The notes under the pieces were generated by a model. That model made no database searches and had not been told where the DNA came from. It was given only the letters and a program-made list of their open reading frames with translations. Shown here in pieces: positions 10,380 through 22,867 of a stretch of 64,000 nucleotides of DNA (position 1 is its first letter; each line of letters starts with the position of its first letter). Location: positions 763,945,413 to 764,009,412 of the forward strand of contig NC_081414.1 in NCBI RefSeq assembly GCF_030272615.1. Reading direction: 5' to 3'. This stretch comes from Cryptomeria japonica. Taxonomy: Eukaryota > Streptophyta > Pinopsida > Cupressales > Cupressaceae. A program made the translations under genes and the position numbers.

Positions 10380-11552
10380 TTTTTTCTTTTTAGGATGATG
10401 CAAAGTGTTCAAACATTTAGATATCCTCCATTTTGACCTAAAATCCTTTTCTTCTTCTTATGTGAGTTCTTCCTCCTTTGTACTTGTATTTCCATTGTAT
10501 TAGAGGGATGAGGTTAATTCAACGCAATCATATCGATATACATTATTTATCTTATATTCATATTGACCCAAAATTTATGGATCCCTTATGTGCCATTGTA
10601 TAAATTTGTTTGTGGCATCACCTTGACTTGTATATGTTGGGAGAATTTTGTTGTCATGACATGCTTGTATTCGAATGTATATTACCTTAAAGTAAATTAC
10701 TCCTAGTTGGTGTATGCAATTACTTTAATGTGGGGGCACACATTCCTCTATGTGTTTCACTTTCTACACACACCATGAGATTGATTTTTCACTTTGATCA
10801 TACACCATTAAGATGTTTGTGTTATCATAGAACCCTTTTGTTTATCCTTGGAATTAATTTATCAGAATTACCCAACAAAGAGCATATTTTTCTTGGTTGG
10901 AGTAGTCTATGATACCATTGGCATGAATCTCACCTAGTATATCTAAGTATTTTTACTAGCATGTGAGGTCTTTAGATGTTCATGATCCACCTAGCATAAC
11001 ACAACTTGCTATCTTGTGACTTTTGAACCCTTATGGACATGGCTCATATAAGTTATCTATGGATATCTCTAGTCCTAGAGGTCATGTGTTGTGTGTTTAT
11101 AGATATGGATCCTAGTAAGAGTTTGTAGATCTCACTAGTCCTAGATGCTATACCTTATTTCTTTTGTATGCTCTATGTGTGACTTGTGCACATGTTGTAT
11201 ATGTTCATGTGATTTTTTAATGTTGATCATATTTTTTTCCAACATTGTACTTTGAATATATATTTGCTTCATGTTTTGCATGCTTGACCTTTTGTCTTAT
11301 CATTCTGGATTGATAGGACCTAAAGTCTTGGGGGTTTTCATCTTTCTAAGTGTATATTTATCTTATCTCTTCAATATTTTGATGAAAAGATGTTTTTATT
11401 CCCCATACTTTATTATTTGTATGAATGTAAGATCTTACCCCCACTGTAGTGTGGGCTAAATGTAGCATCATAAATTATTGACCCTAATAATTTCACACTA
11501 TGTTTAGCACCCATTTTGGTATGTGTGCCTAATTATGTGTGTATGTGCCTTA
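10380..11552 (+). mobile_element. Gypsy-type element 3' end, copy I
   Basis: Non-coding 3' region followed by GTGTGGGCTAAA and an LTR start TGTAGCATCATAAATTATTG at 11461; the LTR is cut after 92 bp at the duplication boundary. A closely related polypurine tract/LTR junction is at 32275, so the family is the same kind as the Tat-like element there. Confidence 0.6.
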
Positions 11553-12039
11553 TTTGGAGAACACTTTGGAAAACTAGGTTGAAACCGAGTTCAACCGGCA
11601 GAAGAGAGAGAAGCAGAAAGGAAAGGCAAGTAAATTTGTTAAAAAAGTTTCACAGGACATCAAACCATTGATTGATGTTGTCCCAAAGAAAGGCAGTGAG
11701 AGGAAAGAACCAAAAATATTCATTGAGCCTATTGCAGCAGAATTTGCATCTAAATATGACACACCCCTATCATTCAAAAGGGTATTAAGGAAGAAAACTG
11801 AAGAAACTAAGGTAGAGGTTAAGAAGCAACCGGTTAGGAAAGTTACTATCAAGGTACCGGCACAGAAAAGAGCATCTAAAGAAACACCTTCAGCCCCATC
11901 TAGTACTGGAAGGAGAAAGAAGAAGGATGACATTGATTTGGCAATTGAATCTGGTAATATAACTATCATTCCACCAAAGACTTGTGCAGAGTTAGTTGAT
12001 GAGATTACTAAAGATGGTACATTAAAGAATGTACATTAA
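11553..12039 (+). pseudogene. Retroelement ORF fragment in the duplication spacer
   Basis: An open frame from about 11577 to 12039 lies exactly in the gap between duplication copies I and II. It is Lys/Arg/Pro-rich (VEVKKQPVRKVTIKVPAQKR, TGRRKKKDD) and ends in a folded-looking piece (ITIIPPKTCAELVDEITKDG). Both ends are cut by neighbouring sequence and it has no start or stop of its own. The composition resembles the linker of ORF2-like proteins such as that at 6632-8472, but I found no direct match inside the window, so the origin is inference. It has a cleaner reading frame than anything around it, suggesting a younger fragment. Confidence 0.45.
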
Positions 12040-15000
12040 TTAAGTCGACAGTTTGAAGGTCATTTGAATGCATTTTTATGGGCAAATTTTAAAAGGTATT
12101 TTTTATTCAATTTAATATTTTCTATGTTAATTTTAATCTATTAATAAAAATAATATTTTAATATTTATATTATGTGTGTAATTGGATGTAAAAATATTAA
12201 ATTGAATAAAAAGTGACACATCATTGTGTTTTTACTTGATAATGATAGGACCCTACTAATTACTGAAATTTTACTAAGTCCAAAAAGTTGTAAGATCTCC
12301 TAAAATCAGGAATCTCCATTATGACTCCTAGAGATATGAAACCATTCTCAAACATCCTACTAATACATACATAAATATAAAATAAAGTATAAGTTATACT
12401 TGAATGCTATATTTTATGGATATATCTTGATGAAAAAAACTAAGGTAAGCCTAAAGGATTTAGCATTATAAATGTGTTTAGGCTTATTGGAACTAAAAAA
12501 TGACCTAGATGCATGCTCCTTTTGTAGCTTTATGTCATCAAAATGCGCACATGTTTTGCTTGTTTACCATAACATGTACATGTTATTCAATAAAAATGCA
12601 TGTTTTTCTCTCATAAAAGCACATGCGTGTTTTTATTTTAAATAACATGTACATGTTTTTATTTCAAATAAAATGTGTGCTTTGGCTAAAAGATTTTGAG
12701 CCTTAACATGTATGTGTTTCATTCATTTTAGACATTTTCTTTTCCGAGTGACCACTGAATTGTTCACAATCTTGGTGCACATGCCCATTTATGAAATAAC
12801 AAGCCTCTCCTCTCCATGTGTCTGACCATGAATCCACACATCATATGCAATGCTTCACATATACACCTCTCAAAAAGACTAAATATTATGATAGTGCACT
12901 CACCTAACCAACCTTAACCACTAATCATGTGCATGCTTGTATAGACTCAAGATCAACAAATACAACCAAATTGGAAAGATAAAACTATGAGAACACAAAA
13001 CTATTGACCCCTCATTTAATACTAGGTACTATTTGTTTGTCTTTATTAAGTATATTTTCTCAAATATTAAATAAACATCCTATATCTCGGACCATAAATA
13101 TCAACCCAATATTATAATTTATAACTTTAAAAGTAGATGGGTAGTGGGGGTTAAACACCTAATGAAAAATCTAGTGCTTCTGGGTTTTTCCTCTACTCCC
13201 CCTAAGACTAAACAAAAATCCATTCTAGATGAAGAGGATTTGGAGGTGGAATTGACTTAGGTTGCAAGAAAACCTAAAAATAAAAAGAAACTAGACATTG
13301 GTGTTGAAGGGAAACCAAGGTGACCTTTGCAAATAGAAACAAGGAACAAGGATATAGTAAAGGAAATAGCCAATGGGAAGAAAAGGACTTTGAATGGCCT
13401 CTCAAAATCAAAAAATAAAAAGCTATAAGTTTGGGTGTCCAAGTTGGGATCCTCTTGTTTCTCTAGGTAGACCAATGTTGTTGTGTTCTCTCCATGAAGA
13501 TCCTTTCTTGGAATATTAGGGGGTTGAATGGTCTTGTCAAGAATCATATTCTGAAATGCACTTTGTTGGAGCATAAAGTTGATATTTTGTTACTTCAAAA
13601 AACAAAAATGAAGACAGATTCTTTCACGCGTTTGGTTAAACCAATTTGGCCTACTAGTGAATATTCAATTAGTGATGTGCAAGGTGCTTTGGGAAGTGTA
13701 GCGACCTAATGGAATCCTTATAGGTTTACTCTAAGCATTAACCATGTTTCCAAGATAGTTTGTCTATTCTTATGAAATATTGTGTCACTGATCAAGAGTA
13801 GAGTATATTAAATATATATGGCCCTAATGTTAAATCTAGAAGAGTTGAGCTTTGGAGCTCCCTAGATAATCTTATTAATAATTGGCCTCAAGATGTCTAG
13901 ATGTTTGGGGGTGACTTTATCACTTCTTCTTTTTTTTCTAAGAAACTTGGAGGGATAGAGGATTTCACTAATAGTATGAGGAATATGGCTGGCATTATTA
14001 CTACAAAAGGACTAGTTGATGTTGACCTTAAAGGATCTATGTATACATGATCTAACAGATGCCAAGGTAATCATATAATTCAAGTCAATTTGGGGCGATT
14101 TATGATTTCCAATAGCTGGGATATCTATGCTAACCTTTCTTTGAAGTCTCTCCCCAGGATGAGGTCAGATCATAATGGCATTCTACTTTCTTGGGTTGTT
14201 AACTCCATAAAAGGCCCTTATCCCTTTATATTTGAAATTATGTGGATATTTCATTCAAATTTTAGAAATTTGGTAGAACACTGGTGGAAAACCACTTTTA
14301 ATGGTATACCAATATTCCAAATGGTTCAAAAAACTTAAATTTATTAAAGAGAAATTTAAAGTTTGGAACAAAATTTCTTTTGGGAACTTCTTTTATAGAA
14401 AATGAGGTCTTTAGGTCAAGCTAGAAAATATTAAACATATCATGGAATTGGATAATGGTAATGATACCATGAATATTTGCTTATAGGAAAGGGATTTGAG
14501 AACTCAATGGTTAAAGAGTGTGAGTTTTTCTGGAAACAAAATTCAAGGATCCAATGGCTTACTAAAGGTGACAGTAATACAAAATTGTTTCATCAATCCA
14601 CTATGAAGCACAGGAGAAAGAATTAAATTTGAAGCCTCCAAAAAGAAGATGATACTTTGGTTATGGAGGAGAGAGATAGATGAGACTATTGTTCTTTTTT
14701 GCTGATTTTCAAGCCAACAGAAATAATCCTAATGGGGAACTTGAGGAAAATTTAGAAGTCATACCCCAAGTCATTAATGAACATAATCTGAAAAAATGGT
14801 GCTTCTTTTGTAAATGTTCTTTTATTTTTTCTTTTTAGGATGATGTAGAGTGTTCAGACATTTAGGTATCCTCCATTTTGACTTAAAATCCTTTGCTTCT
14901 TCTTATGTGAGTTTTTCCTCCATTGTACTTGCATTTCCATTGTATTAGAGGGATGAGGTTAATTCACCGCATTCATATCGATATATATTATTCATCTTAT

Positions 15001-15998
15001 ATTCATACTGACCCAAAATTTGTGGATCCCTTATGTGCCATTGTATAAATTTGTTTGTTTGTGGCATCACCTTGACTTGTATATGTTGGGGGCATTTTGT
15101 TGTCATGACATGCTTGTCTTTGAATGTATATTACCTTAAAGTAAATTGCTCCTATTTGTTGTATGAAAATACTTTAATGTGGGGGCACACATTCCTCTAT
15201 GTGTTTCACTTTGTACACACACCATGAGATTGATTGTTCACTTTGATCATACACCGTTAAGATGTTTGTATTATCATAGAACCCTTTTGTTTATCCTTGG
15301 AAGTACTTTATCAAAATTACCCATCAAAGAGCATATTTTTCTTGGTTGGAGTAGTCTTTGATACCGTTGGCATGAAGATCACCTAGTATATCTAAGTATT
15401 TTTACTAGCCTAAGAGGTCTTTAGATGTCATGATCTACCTAGCATAACACAACTTTCTATATTGTGACTTTTGAACCCTTATGGACATGGCTCATATAAA
15501 TTATCTATGGATATCTCTAGTCCTAGAGGTCATGCCTTCTATGTTTATAGATATGGCTCCTAGTAAGAGTTTGCAGATCTCATTAGTCCTAGATGTATAA
15601 CTTATTTCTTTTGTATGCTCTATGTATGACTTGTGCACATGTTGTATATGTTCATGTGATTTTTTAATGTTGATCATATTTTTTTCCAGCATTGTACTTT
15701 GAATATATATTTGCTTTATGTTTTGCACGCTTGACCTTTTGTCTTATCACTGTGGATTGATAGGACCTAAAGTGTTGGGGGTTTTCATCTTTCTATGTGT
15801 ATATTTAACTTATCTCTTCAATATTTTGATGAAAAGACCTTTTTAGTCCGCATACTTTATTGTTTTCATGAATGTAAGATCTTACCCCCGCTAAAGTGGG
15901 GGCTAAATGTAGCATCATAAATTATTGACTCTAATAATTTCACACTATGTTTAGCACCCATTTTGGTATCTGTACCTAATTATGTGTGCATGTGCCTA
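12035..15998 (+). repeat. Direct duplication, copy II
   Basis: Matches copy I from TTAATTAAG at its left end to TGTGCATGTGCCTA at its right. It keeps the LINE segment that copy I lost and carries no copia-type insertion, so it serves as the reference for the older state. Confidence 0.85.
13150..14830 (+). pseudogene. LINE (plant L1 type) endonuclease-domain relic, copy II
   Basis: A Lys-rich lead (KTKQKSILDEEDLEVELT) is followed from 13494 by an apurinic-type endonuclease domain: MKILSWNIRGLN, DILLLQKTK, a GGDFI motif near 13907, YTWSN-like sequence near 14045, and SDHNGILLSW near 14165. These correspond to the Asn, Glu, Asp and His-bearing blocks of LINE endonucleases, which nick target DNA for reverse transcription. 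The linker after the domain reaches 14830. No reverse transcriptase follows; gypsy-type sequence starts instead. Several stops and frameshifts are present. Confidence 0.7.
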
Positions 15999-16950
15999 AT
16001 TTTAATGATCCAATAAAGAAACTCTAAGTTTATGATCCAAGAATTCAATTCTAATATATCAATTATGTTATGATATTTTGTGTTATGAGTATGCACCTAA
16101 TATTGCAAGACTTCTTGAGTATCAATTCAAGCCTTTATGTGAGATTCCTTGAGAGGGTTTTATACCTAAGGTAATATCTTATGCAAGGGCATACATCCTA
16201 TCTCATAATTATCATTAAGGAAGCATGAAAACTAACACAAGATTTGACTTAGGCAAGCCCATATATGGAAAATCCACTTTTCCTCATTTTTTGGTGTCCA
16301 TGGGTCTCATTCCAAAATGGGAAAGTTATAGACATTGATAGATTTTGAACAGATGAAAAACACTAAGACTAGAGTGCCCAACATTCCTATCTTGCTAATT
16401 CTACCCATATTTTTAGAAGATGTGCAAAGATTCCTAATTCTTTTTTTTATTATCTTTGGAGCCTCCATCAGCTTTAAAAATGTGAATCCAATGCTTCTAT
16501 CTAGTAAAGTAAGCTCCAGATTTTAGTGTCGAATTCTTCTTTGTGTCCTCAATCTAAATCTACCTTATGATTTCTATATTTAATGTTATATTTTCTACAT
16601 TCTAATAAATTTTCTCATTTTACTATTGTTAGCCTAATCCATCTACACACACTTCACTATCTCAATCTTTTGCAATAAAGGAACAAAAATATCAATGCCT
16701 ATCTCTCCCTCTGGGATAGTGACCAGTCCTATTCATGTTCCACATGTGATGAAGGTATCGATATCTTTATGATTGTATCGATTAGTCTATGGATCTCATT
16801 TGTACCATTTCAAATTAATTCATTAAAAAGTTAAAAATTAGCATGCGGTTTTTCTATGTACCATGTACCATAGGTACCATATTAGTATAAGCTAACACTC
16901 CCACCATTTATAATAGGTTATATAAGCCATGACCTTGTTATGTAGTGGAG
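14830..16950 (+). mobile_element. Gypsy-type element 3' end with LTR, copy II
   Basis: Non-coding 3' region, polypurine tract AAAGTGGGGGCTAAA at 15893-15907, and an LTR starting TGTAGCATCATAAATTATTG at 15908. It includes the motif CCTAGCATAACACAACTT near 15437, also found three times in the Tat-like element at 31780-31920. The right end of the LTR could not be fixed; sequence near 16240 (GATTTGACTTAGGCAAGCCC) resembles the LTR at 33150. Confidence 0.5.
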
Positions 16951-18205
16951 AATCTATTGGCCAACATCACCACTTGATATTTAGTGTGATCCCTTCATAT
17001 TGAAGAATCATATCAACTTGTGTAAGAGTTGTTATATAATGATCTATACCATGCAAGATTTAGGCAAATATTATAGCCACCTAAGATCTAGGAACTTCTA
17101 TGGAATTATACTAAAGAATCAACTATGAAAGAATAATGGTATTACATCAAAGAGTGCAAATATATAATGATAATTGGAATGATAAGGTTGATTGAGATTA
17201 CAAAGGTAACCGCTTTTTTATATAGATCATAATAAGACCGCTTTGTTATATAGATAATAATAAGACATAGGATTCTATAATATTATGATATGTGTCTTAA
17301 TCTTATGACTTGAGACATAAAGTGATATCTATCCTATGTGTATCCTAAGTAAAATTTGGTAAATAATGTGAATAGGACCTAGGTGATGAACTAGCTAGGT
17401 TAAAAACCTCTTTCACACAAACATCACCCTTAAGTGCAACTTAGGAAGAACATACAAGAAGAAATGATAAAAAATGTAAGTCCTAGTTACTATGCCATGT
17501 TAGGTACCCATGTACAAATACAATCACCCATAAATAGAGAAAATTAAAAAACCCAATGGGGTAAAATTCCTCTCCAAAAAAGAGAAAATACAAAATATTC
17601 TCAAATAAGAATGAGAAGTAAAAACCCCAATGTTAAAAAATTCCCCCATTAGAGAGAATAATAAGAGAGACCATGCATTCCCCCCCTCAAAAGAAAGTCT
17701 CTTGTAATGGTGGGAAATGCTTGACGGTGAATTTTGAAGATGATCCAATCACATCAAACAAAATTCCTCGTTATATAAGAAGGATGGATATGTGTGATGT
17801 CTTTGAATTTTTCCCAAGTGTCCCAATATTGATGATGAAAGTTGCCACAATCAAATTATGCATTCCAATCCATGCTAATAAAGATGAAAATCTATAATCT
17901 AGTAGAGACTTGATTATAAAACATAATCCAAAGACAAATGTCAAAAATACCATCTGGCTATCTATTAGATTTTGCATGTATATAATTTAAGTTAGAATTA
18001 GATGTGAGTCACTCCTATGAGGCAAATTCAGAATTTTTTTGAAAGTGCATAACTTTTGCCTCAAGCATTATATTTTGGCAAATAAATACTTGACAGAAAG
18101 TTAGAAAAGAAAACTTTTCATCCACAAAGGACTTGTTAGAAAGTTCTTCCACTTTTTATCAAATATGCAAGTTGAATTTGTTGCATTATTTTTCTTTAAT
18201 AGGCA
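16951..18205. other. No gene seen; decayed AT-rich sequence
   Basis: No supported frame. A stretch at 17520-17700 with repeated C-rich and GAGAGAA pieces may be a minus-strand LTR fragment, but neither ends nor partner were found. Confidence 0.4.
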
Positions 18206-20228
18206 TGTTACCCTTATTTTTCATTATTTCCTTTGAAGTGCTAATGTTTCCCTTCAAGTAGTATCCTCCTTAAATACACACTCAAAGTCAGTCTATTCCT
18301 AAGCTATTGAACCCGGTCTTCACAGTACTGAAGTTCACTTAATTGTTGATCGCCTGATTTCCTTTTATTTCCTAATAGTCATATTATTGATTAATTCTAT
18401 GATCACTCGATCGAACAGTTATGAAACATTGGTTCATTGATTCTCAAGTTTTTGAGTTCGTTGATAACCCGACTACTTTTCGAATATCACACATCATCGA
18501 GAGCTAAGTGTATCAGTCAATGTTTGAAGTTGGTATGTTGGATGATTTCTAAACTCTTGCCCAACATGCTTGTCAATTCAAAAGAATGTCAATCTCCCAA
18601 AGTTATTAATACTCACATATCCCAAGCCATAATATTTTAGAAAATCTAGAAATTACAGCTCATTTATGACAGATTAGACAGAGGAAGGAATGCAAAAATA
18701 GAAGTGTTATTTTTGAAAATAGATTATATTGCTTCCCACAAAAAAGAATTTAATGATTTTCAAACCTACTTAATTAATAAGAAATAGTAATATTTATAGA
18801 CTCATCATTACTTGCCAAAGTTGGTCAGAGAAATGTATTAGTGCTTGAAGTGGAACAAAGAATTGTCGGTCCCTATATTCCCATTTTAGCTAAGATTTTA
18901 GTATGGATTGTTCCCATGTTTCTAATTAGAATGGTATGCCCCATGAAGACAAATTCCCTATAATTTAACTTAATTTAAATTAGCCACAAAGTAACATAAT
19001 TTCCAAATTAAGTGCATTAACTTGGAAGGAACAAACTGATTTTTTGAAATACAAAAGGGCAATTGTTACTTCAAGGGAAGAAGAAAAACAACCAAAAAAT
19101 CATAATTAGTGCCTACAAGAAGATATTATTGCAGCAAGAAACCCAGATTGAGGAAATTCACTTCAATGTTTATTCGATGATGTATTACTAAGATACAGTA
19201 TATTCAGTTGTGTAAAGAAAATGCGAGGATGGTGTTGTCAGGAGATGGTATTGCTCTAGTTGTTCAACCTAGCATGGAATTCAAAGAAGACCCATAAGAA
19301 GATATCCTCTCTAGGTTAACAACTCTTGCATGGAAATGTAAAATGAGCTTCACCAAGTATATGAGGGTGACCCTAGTACTAGCGGAAGAAGAAGAAAAAG
19401 TAGAATTACTTGATGCACAACTCCAACTAGTACTTGAAGCCAAAAGCAATCCAGCTCCCCCTAATATAATGTCATTAATTTTTAATTGGTTTAAGTAGTG
19501 TAAACTTAAGTCCATTTGGCATCTTGAATTATAGTTTTTGGTGGGCCACATATGCTATGATATGTTATGTTTCAGTTTTCTTTGTAAAACGATATTTTTC
19601 AATAAATCTCTATTTTTGAGATGGTTATGATCAGGTATCTATATATGTTAGAAAATCAATAGTAATTAGGGATCTGTTGGGGGGCTTTGGAAAGAACCTT
19701 GTTTGTTTTATAATTTTGAAAAATTTTGGTAGATGTGAACAATATTATCTAGATGCAATTGTGTGAATCGAAGACTTTGTGCATTGATTAATGGATGTCT
19801 ATTCTTCTTATGTTGGATACATTTCTTCTTGGATGACTATTATTTATACCTATTAAAAGTCTTTTATGATGAAGTTGGGTATATTCTTGTGGAAAAATTG
19901 TCTTTAAACAAATAATATAGTAATGTAGTGATATGTTAAGTAATTTTCCATATAAAAAGAGGATCTTCAAGTATTCTGTTTCTTATCTTTATTATGTTTT
20001 TCTACCTTTTAAAAACTTTCTAGTTAAAAGTCTTACCTTATTTGCTTCCAGGTCAAAAGAATTCATAATTTTAAAATTCCTTGTTGACCATTAGAAGGTT
20101 GTTATGCCTTGTAAAAGAAGTAGAGAGTGGTTATAGGAGGAAATCATACCTATCTCAACTATTGGTTAGATTGTTACCTTTTTAAGCATTAGAATATAGA
20201 GTTAGGTATAAAAACCTTTCAACCAATA
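18206..20228 (+). repeat. 5' LTR (2023 bp)
   Basis: Direct match to 22868-24857. It includes a coding-like tract at 19330-19470 that reads MSFTKYMRVTLVLAEEEEKV; see findings. Confidence 0.8.
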
Positions 20229-20230
20229 AA

Positions 20231-20252
20231 TTTTTGGCAACTCTACTGGGGA
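20231..20252 (+). promoter_or_regulatory. Primer-binding site, gypsy type
   Basis: TTTTTGGCAACTCTACTGGG, followed by GA, lies 2 bp after the 5' LTR. It matches the TTGGCGACTCCACTGGGGA class of plant gypsy primer sites with small changes. Confidence 0.7.
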
Positions 20253-22867
20253 GAACAAAAATTTTACCCTATGAATATCTAATGCCTCCTTATGAGAGAT
20301 ATTTATGGTGACTTTGTTTTGATTGAAAACCCCTAGAAAATGTTTCAATTCCATTCAAGGTATAGGAAACTTCCAAATAGATGACCTATACCAACTATCA
20401 AAGAGATATTGGTTGAAAATGACAAAACACTTCTACACTTCTTTTGCCCTGGGATGTCCTAAAATAAAGAATTTTTGAATTAGAAAAGAAAAAGCTTCAC
20501 CCCTCTAAAGATTATAAATCTATTCTTTTGTTAGAAAGTGTACTTCACAAGTACTTACTTAAGGATTTAGAAAAGGAGGCTTAGTAGTTAAAAATTACAA
20601 TAGACAAACTAAAATTCTTTAATGAGGAACTTGATAATATCGAAGCACCCATTGCCCCTCATTGTTCTTGTAACCTCCTTATTTTGATTAAAAAAGATAA
20701 TGATGAATCATTGATTCTCTCATCATCGTTTTCAAGACAAACCGGAAATGCAAAAGAAGAAACATCTACATTATACATGCAAGATGGATCATGCCAACCA
20801 TCGTCTATCTCTCCCAAGGAAGGGTCATTAGCCAAAGAGTTAGATGTCATTTGGATCTCCAATTAGTTCCTTCAAGGTTTGGATGATAATTTTCTATGGA
20901 GAGTAGCAGATGAAGATGGATAAATTTTTTAGGTCAACAATGTTCCCATAGTACACTGAAAGGTATGGATAGTGCTTTATCCGAGCTCTATTTTCCTGAA
21001 GTAGAAACCTTCACTTTCAATTTGGATCAAATGAGTCTTATCAAAGGATAACCTTTGTGTGAAAATACAAATAATTCCTTTGACTTCAACTCAGAAAAGG
21101 AAGTTTTTGTCTATGATGATGATTTTCTAGTACCTAACAAAGTAGATATTAAAAGAATGTAAATGGAAAGAGATGTTTTGTCACCTCGGTACTTTATTTT
21201 CAAATCCTTTGATGATAAGAGTGAAGAGAAAAGAATGTATGATAGACCACATGATGAGTTTGTCTACACAAATGATATAGAATATACCTATGCCAATTTT
21301 AATCCCATGATAGTAGAATATGATATTCTGAATTCATAATCATTTTTACTTTCAAATAGATTGATTGTAAGCATGATTAAAGAGAAAACCACACTAATTA
21401 GCCTCCTGAGAAACTTTTGTGACAATTTGAAGTCTACTCCTAATGAAGGGTTGCCTCTATTGTTTGAGGTAGGAGGAGAAAACCAAATGAGAAATGATGT
21501 AGATGTTAATCTTCAACCTACAAATTATGTTGTTATTGATGAAACGTTTTATTTTGTAGATACTAGTAAAGACTTGAGAACATCTTTGATCTCTTCTGAT
21601 GGCAAAAACCTCATGCCTTTCCATAAGAGCTAAGACCAAATAGTTATTATATTAGTTTTGAAGAGAAATGGATACAAAGAAGAAATATGGAAAGATTTTT
21701 TTATAACAGTCATACCTTTTTAGATCCCTCGATTTCAAGTGACCTTCCCCCTATTAAAAAAGACTTTCTTTTTCACTCGCCATTCCTATTTGAATAGGAT
21801 CTTTTGAGAGATGGAATGCAAATTATGGATTTATCTAATTCTTTTTTCTTGGTTCTCTCTTAGTGAAGAAAATTTTGAGTCCCCCTCTTTCGATAAATAT
21901 CAGACATCATGCATCGAAGATGATTTATAGAATCTCAAAGAAATAACTTGTGAAGCAGGTCATATATTAGCAACTGTGCTTTTAGATAGTGATGTCATAG
22001 GTCGAATTAGAGAAATATACATAGGAGTAGTTAAGTGATACAAATTGTCTGGAATATTGGTGAAAAGATGCCAAAAAAGAATATACATACCTTGAAGAAT
22101 TGAGAGAGTTTATGAAGAGTCCATACATTGATAAAAGTTAGGTAGCTAACTATATGGTTCTAAGTTCCTCGGTGATATAATCCTTTATGGTCAATAATTT
22201 TCATATCCTCTTTATCTGAATCATGAATTTGAAAATAACATGGATGGGAGGGTTTGCATTCCTAAAATAAAGGGTTGTCTAAAAGATCCAATTGAAGGCA
22301 TCAGGATTGGATAAAATCAGTTTTTTAAAAAAACACAAAAATTTCACTAATGATTGTTGAGGAGATCAAAATCAGTAAGAAATCATTCAAAAGCTCAAAA
22401 TTTTAATACTTCAACTCATCCAAAAGGAAGTGGTTATTCACATGCAAAAGGAATCGGATTCAGCCTTAAATTCAAAAAAAAACTATGAACAATGCTTGTT
22501 TGAGGGTGCACATCCAAATAGAGTATCCTTGCTTGTTAGCATTCTAATTTTAGAAGATCAAATAACATTGATACTAATCTGAGGGTACCTACTTGTTGTC
22601 TTTTTTTCACCATGGGATTGATTTTTCTCAACCAATCAATGGATATGTATGACTCAATGAGGTGCATTTTTAAGGTAGAAATCCCTCTTCTACCTTTTTA
22701 GTTTAGGTTTTTGAGTTTCATTGTGTCTTCTGTTATTTTTGTTTTGGGTTCCTATGTCTTTGGTTGAGGTTTTGGTGAAAATATATTATCCAATAAATAA
22801 GGTCTTCTAGCCATGCATTTTGAGTTCTCTACATCCTTGTTAGTCCTTGTCCCCCTTTAGAGCTAGT
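20253..22867 (+). pseudogene. Degenerate interior of the ~2 kb-LTR element
   Basis: Short coding-like pieces survive, for example LHPSKDYKSILLLESVLHKY near 20500, a Ser-rich acidic piece at 20684-20866 and MIKEKTTLISLLRNF at 21373. They are separated by stops and frameshifts. None carries a zinc knuckle or an enzyme motif. The position after the primer site suggests gag or leader remains; the function is unknown. There is no clear purine tract before the 3' LTR, which is odd for a once-mobile element. Confidence 0.4.

Larger units (their letters stand above)
3069..11552 (+). repeat. Direct duplication, copy I (interrupted by a copia-type element)
   Basis: 3069-4321 matches 12035-13251, and 9657-11552 matches 13937-15998, with small indels. 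The middle is replaced by the element at 4321-9655. Relative to copy II, copy I lacks about 686 bp (13251-13936) at that point, and about 165 bp near 9860 (14130-14305 in copy II). Confidence 0.85.

Noticed and set aside
17520-17700. Possible minus-strand copia LTR fragment
   Set aside because: Composition only; no LTR ends, primer site or second copy could be found.
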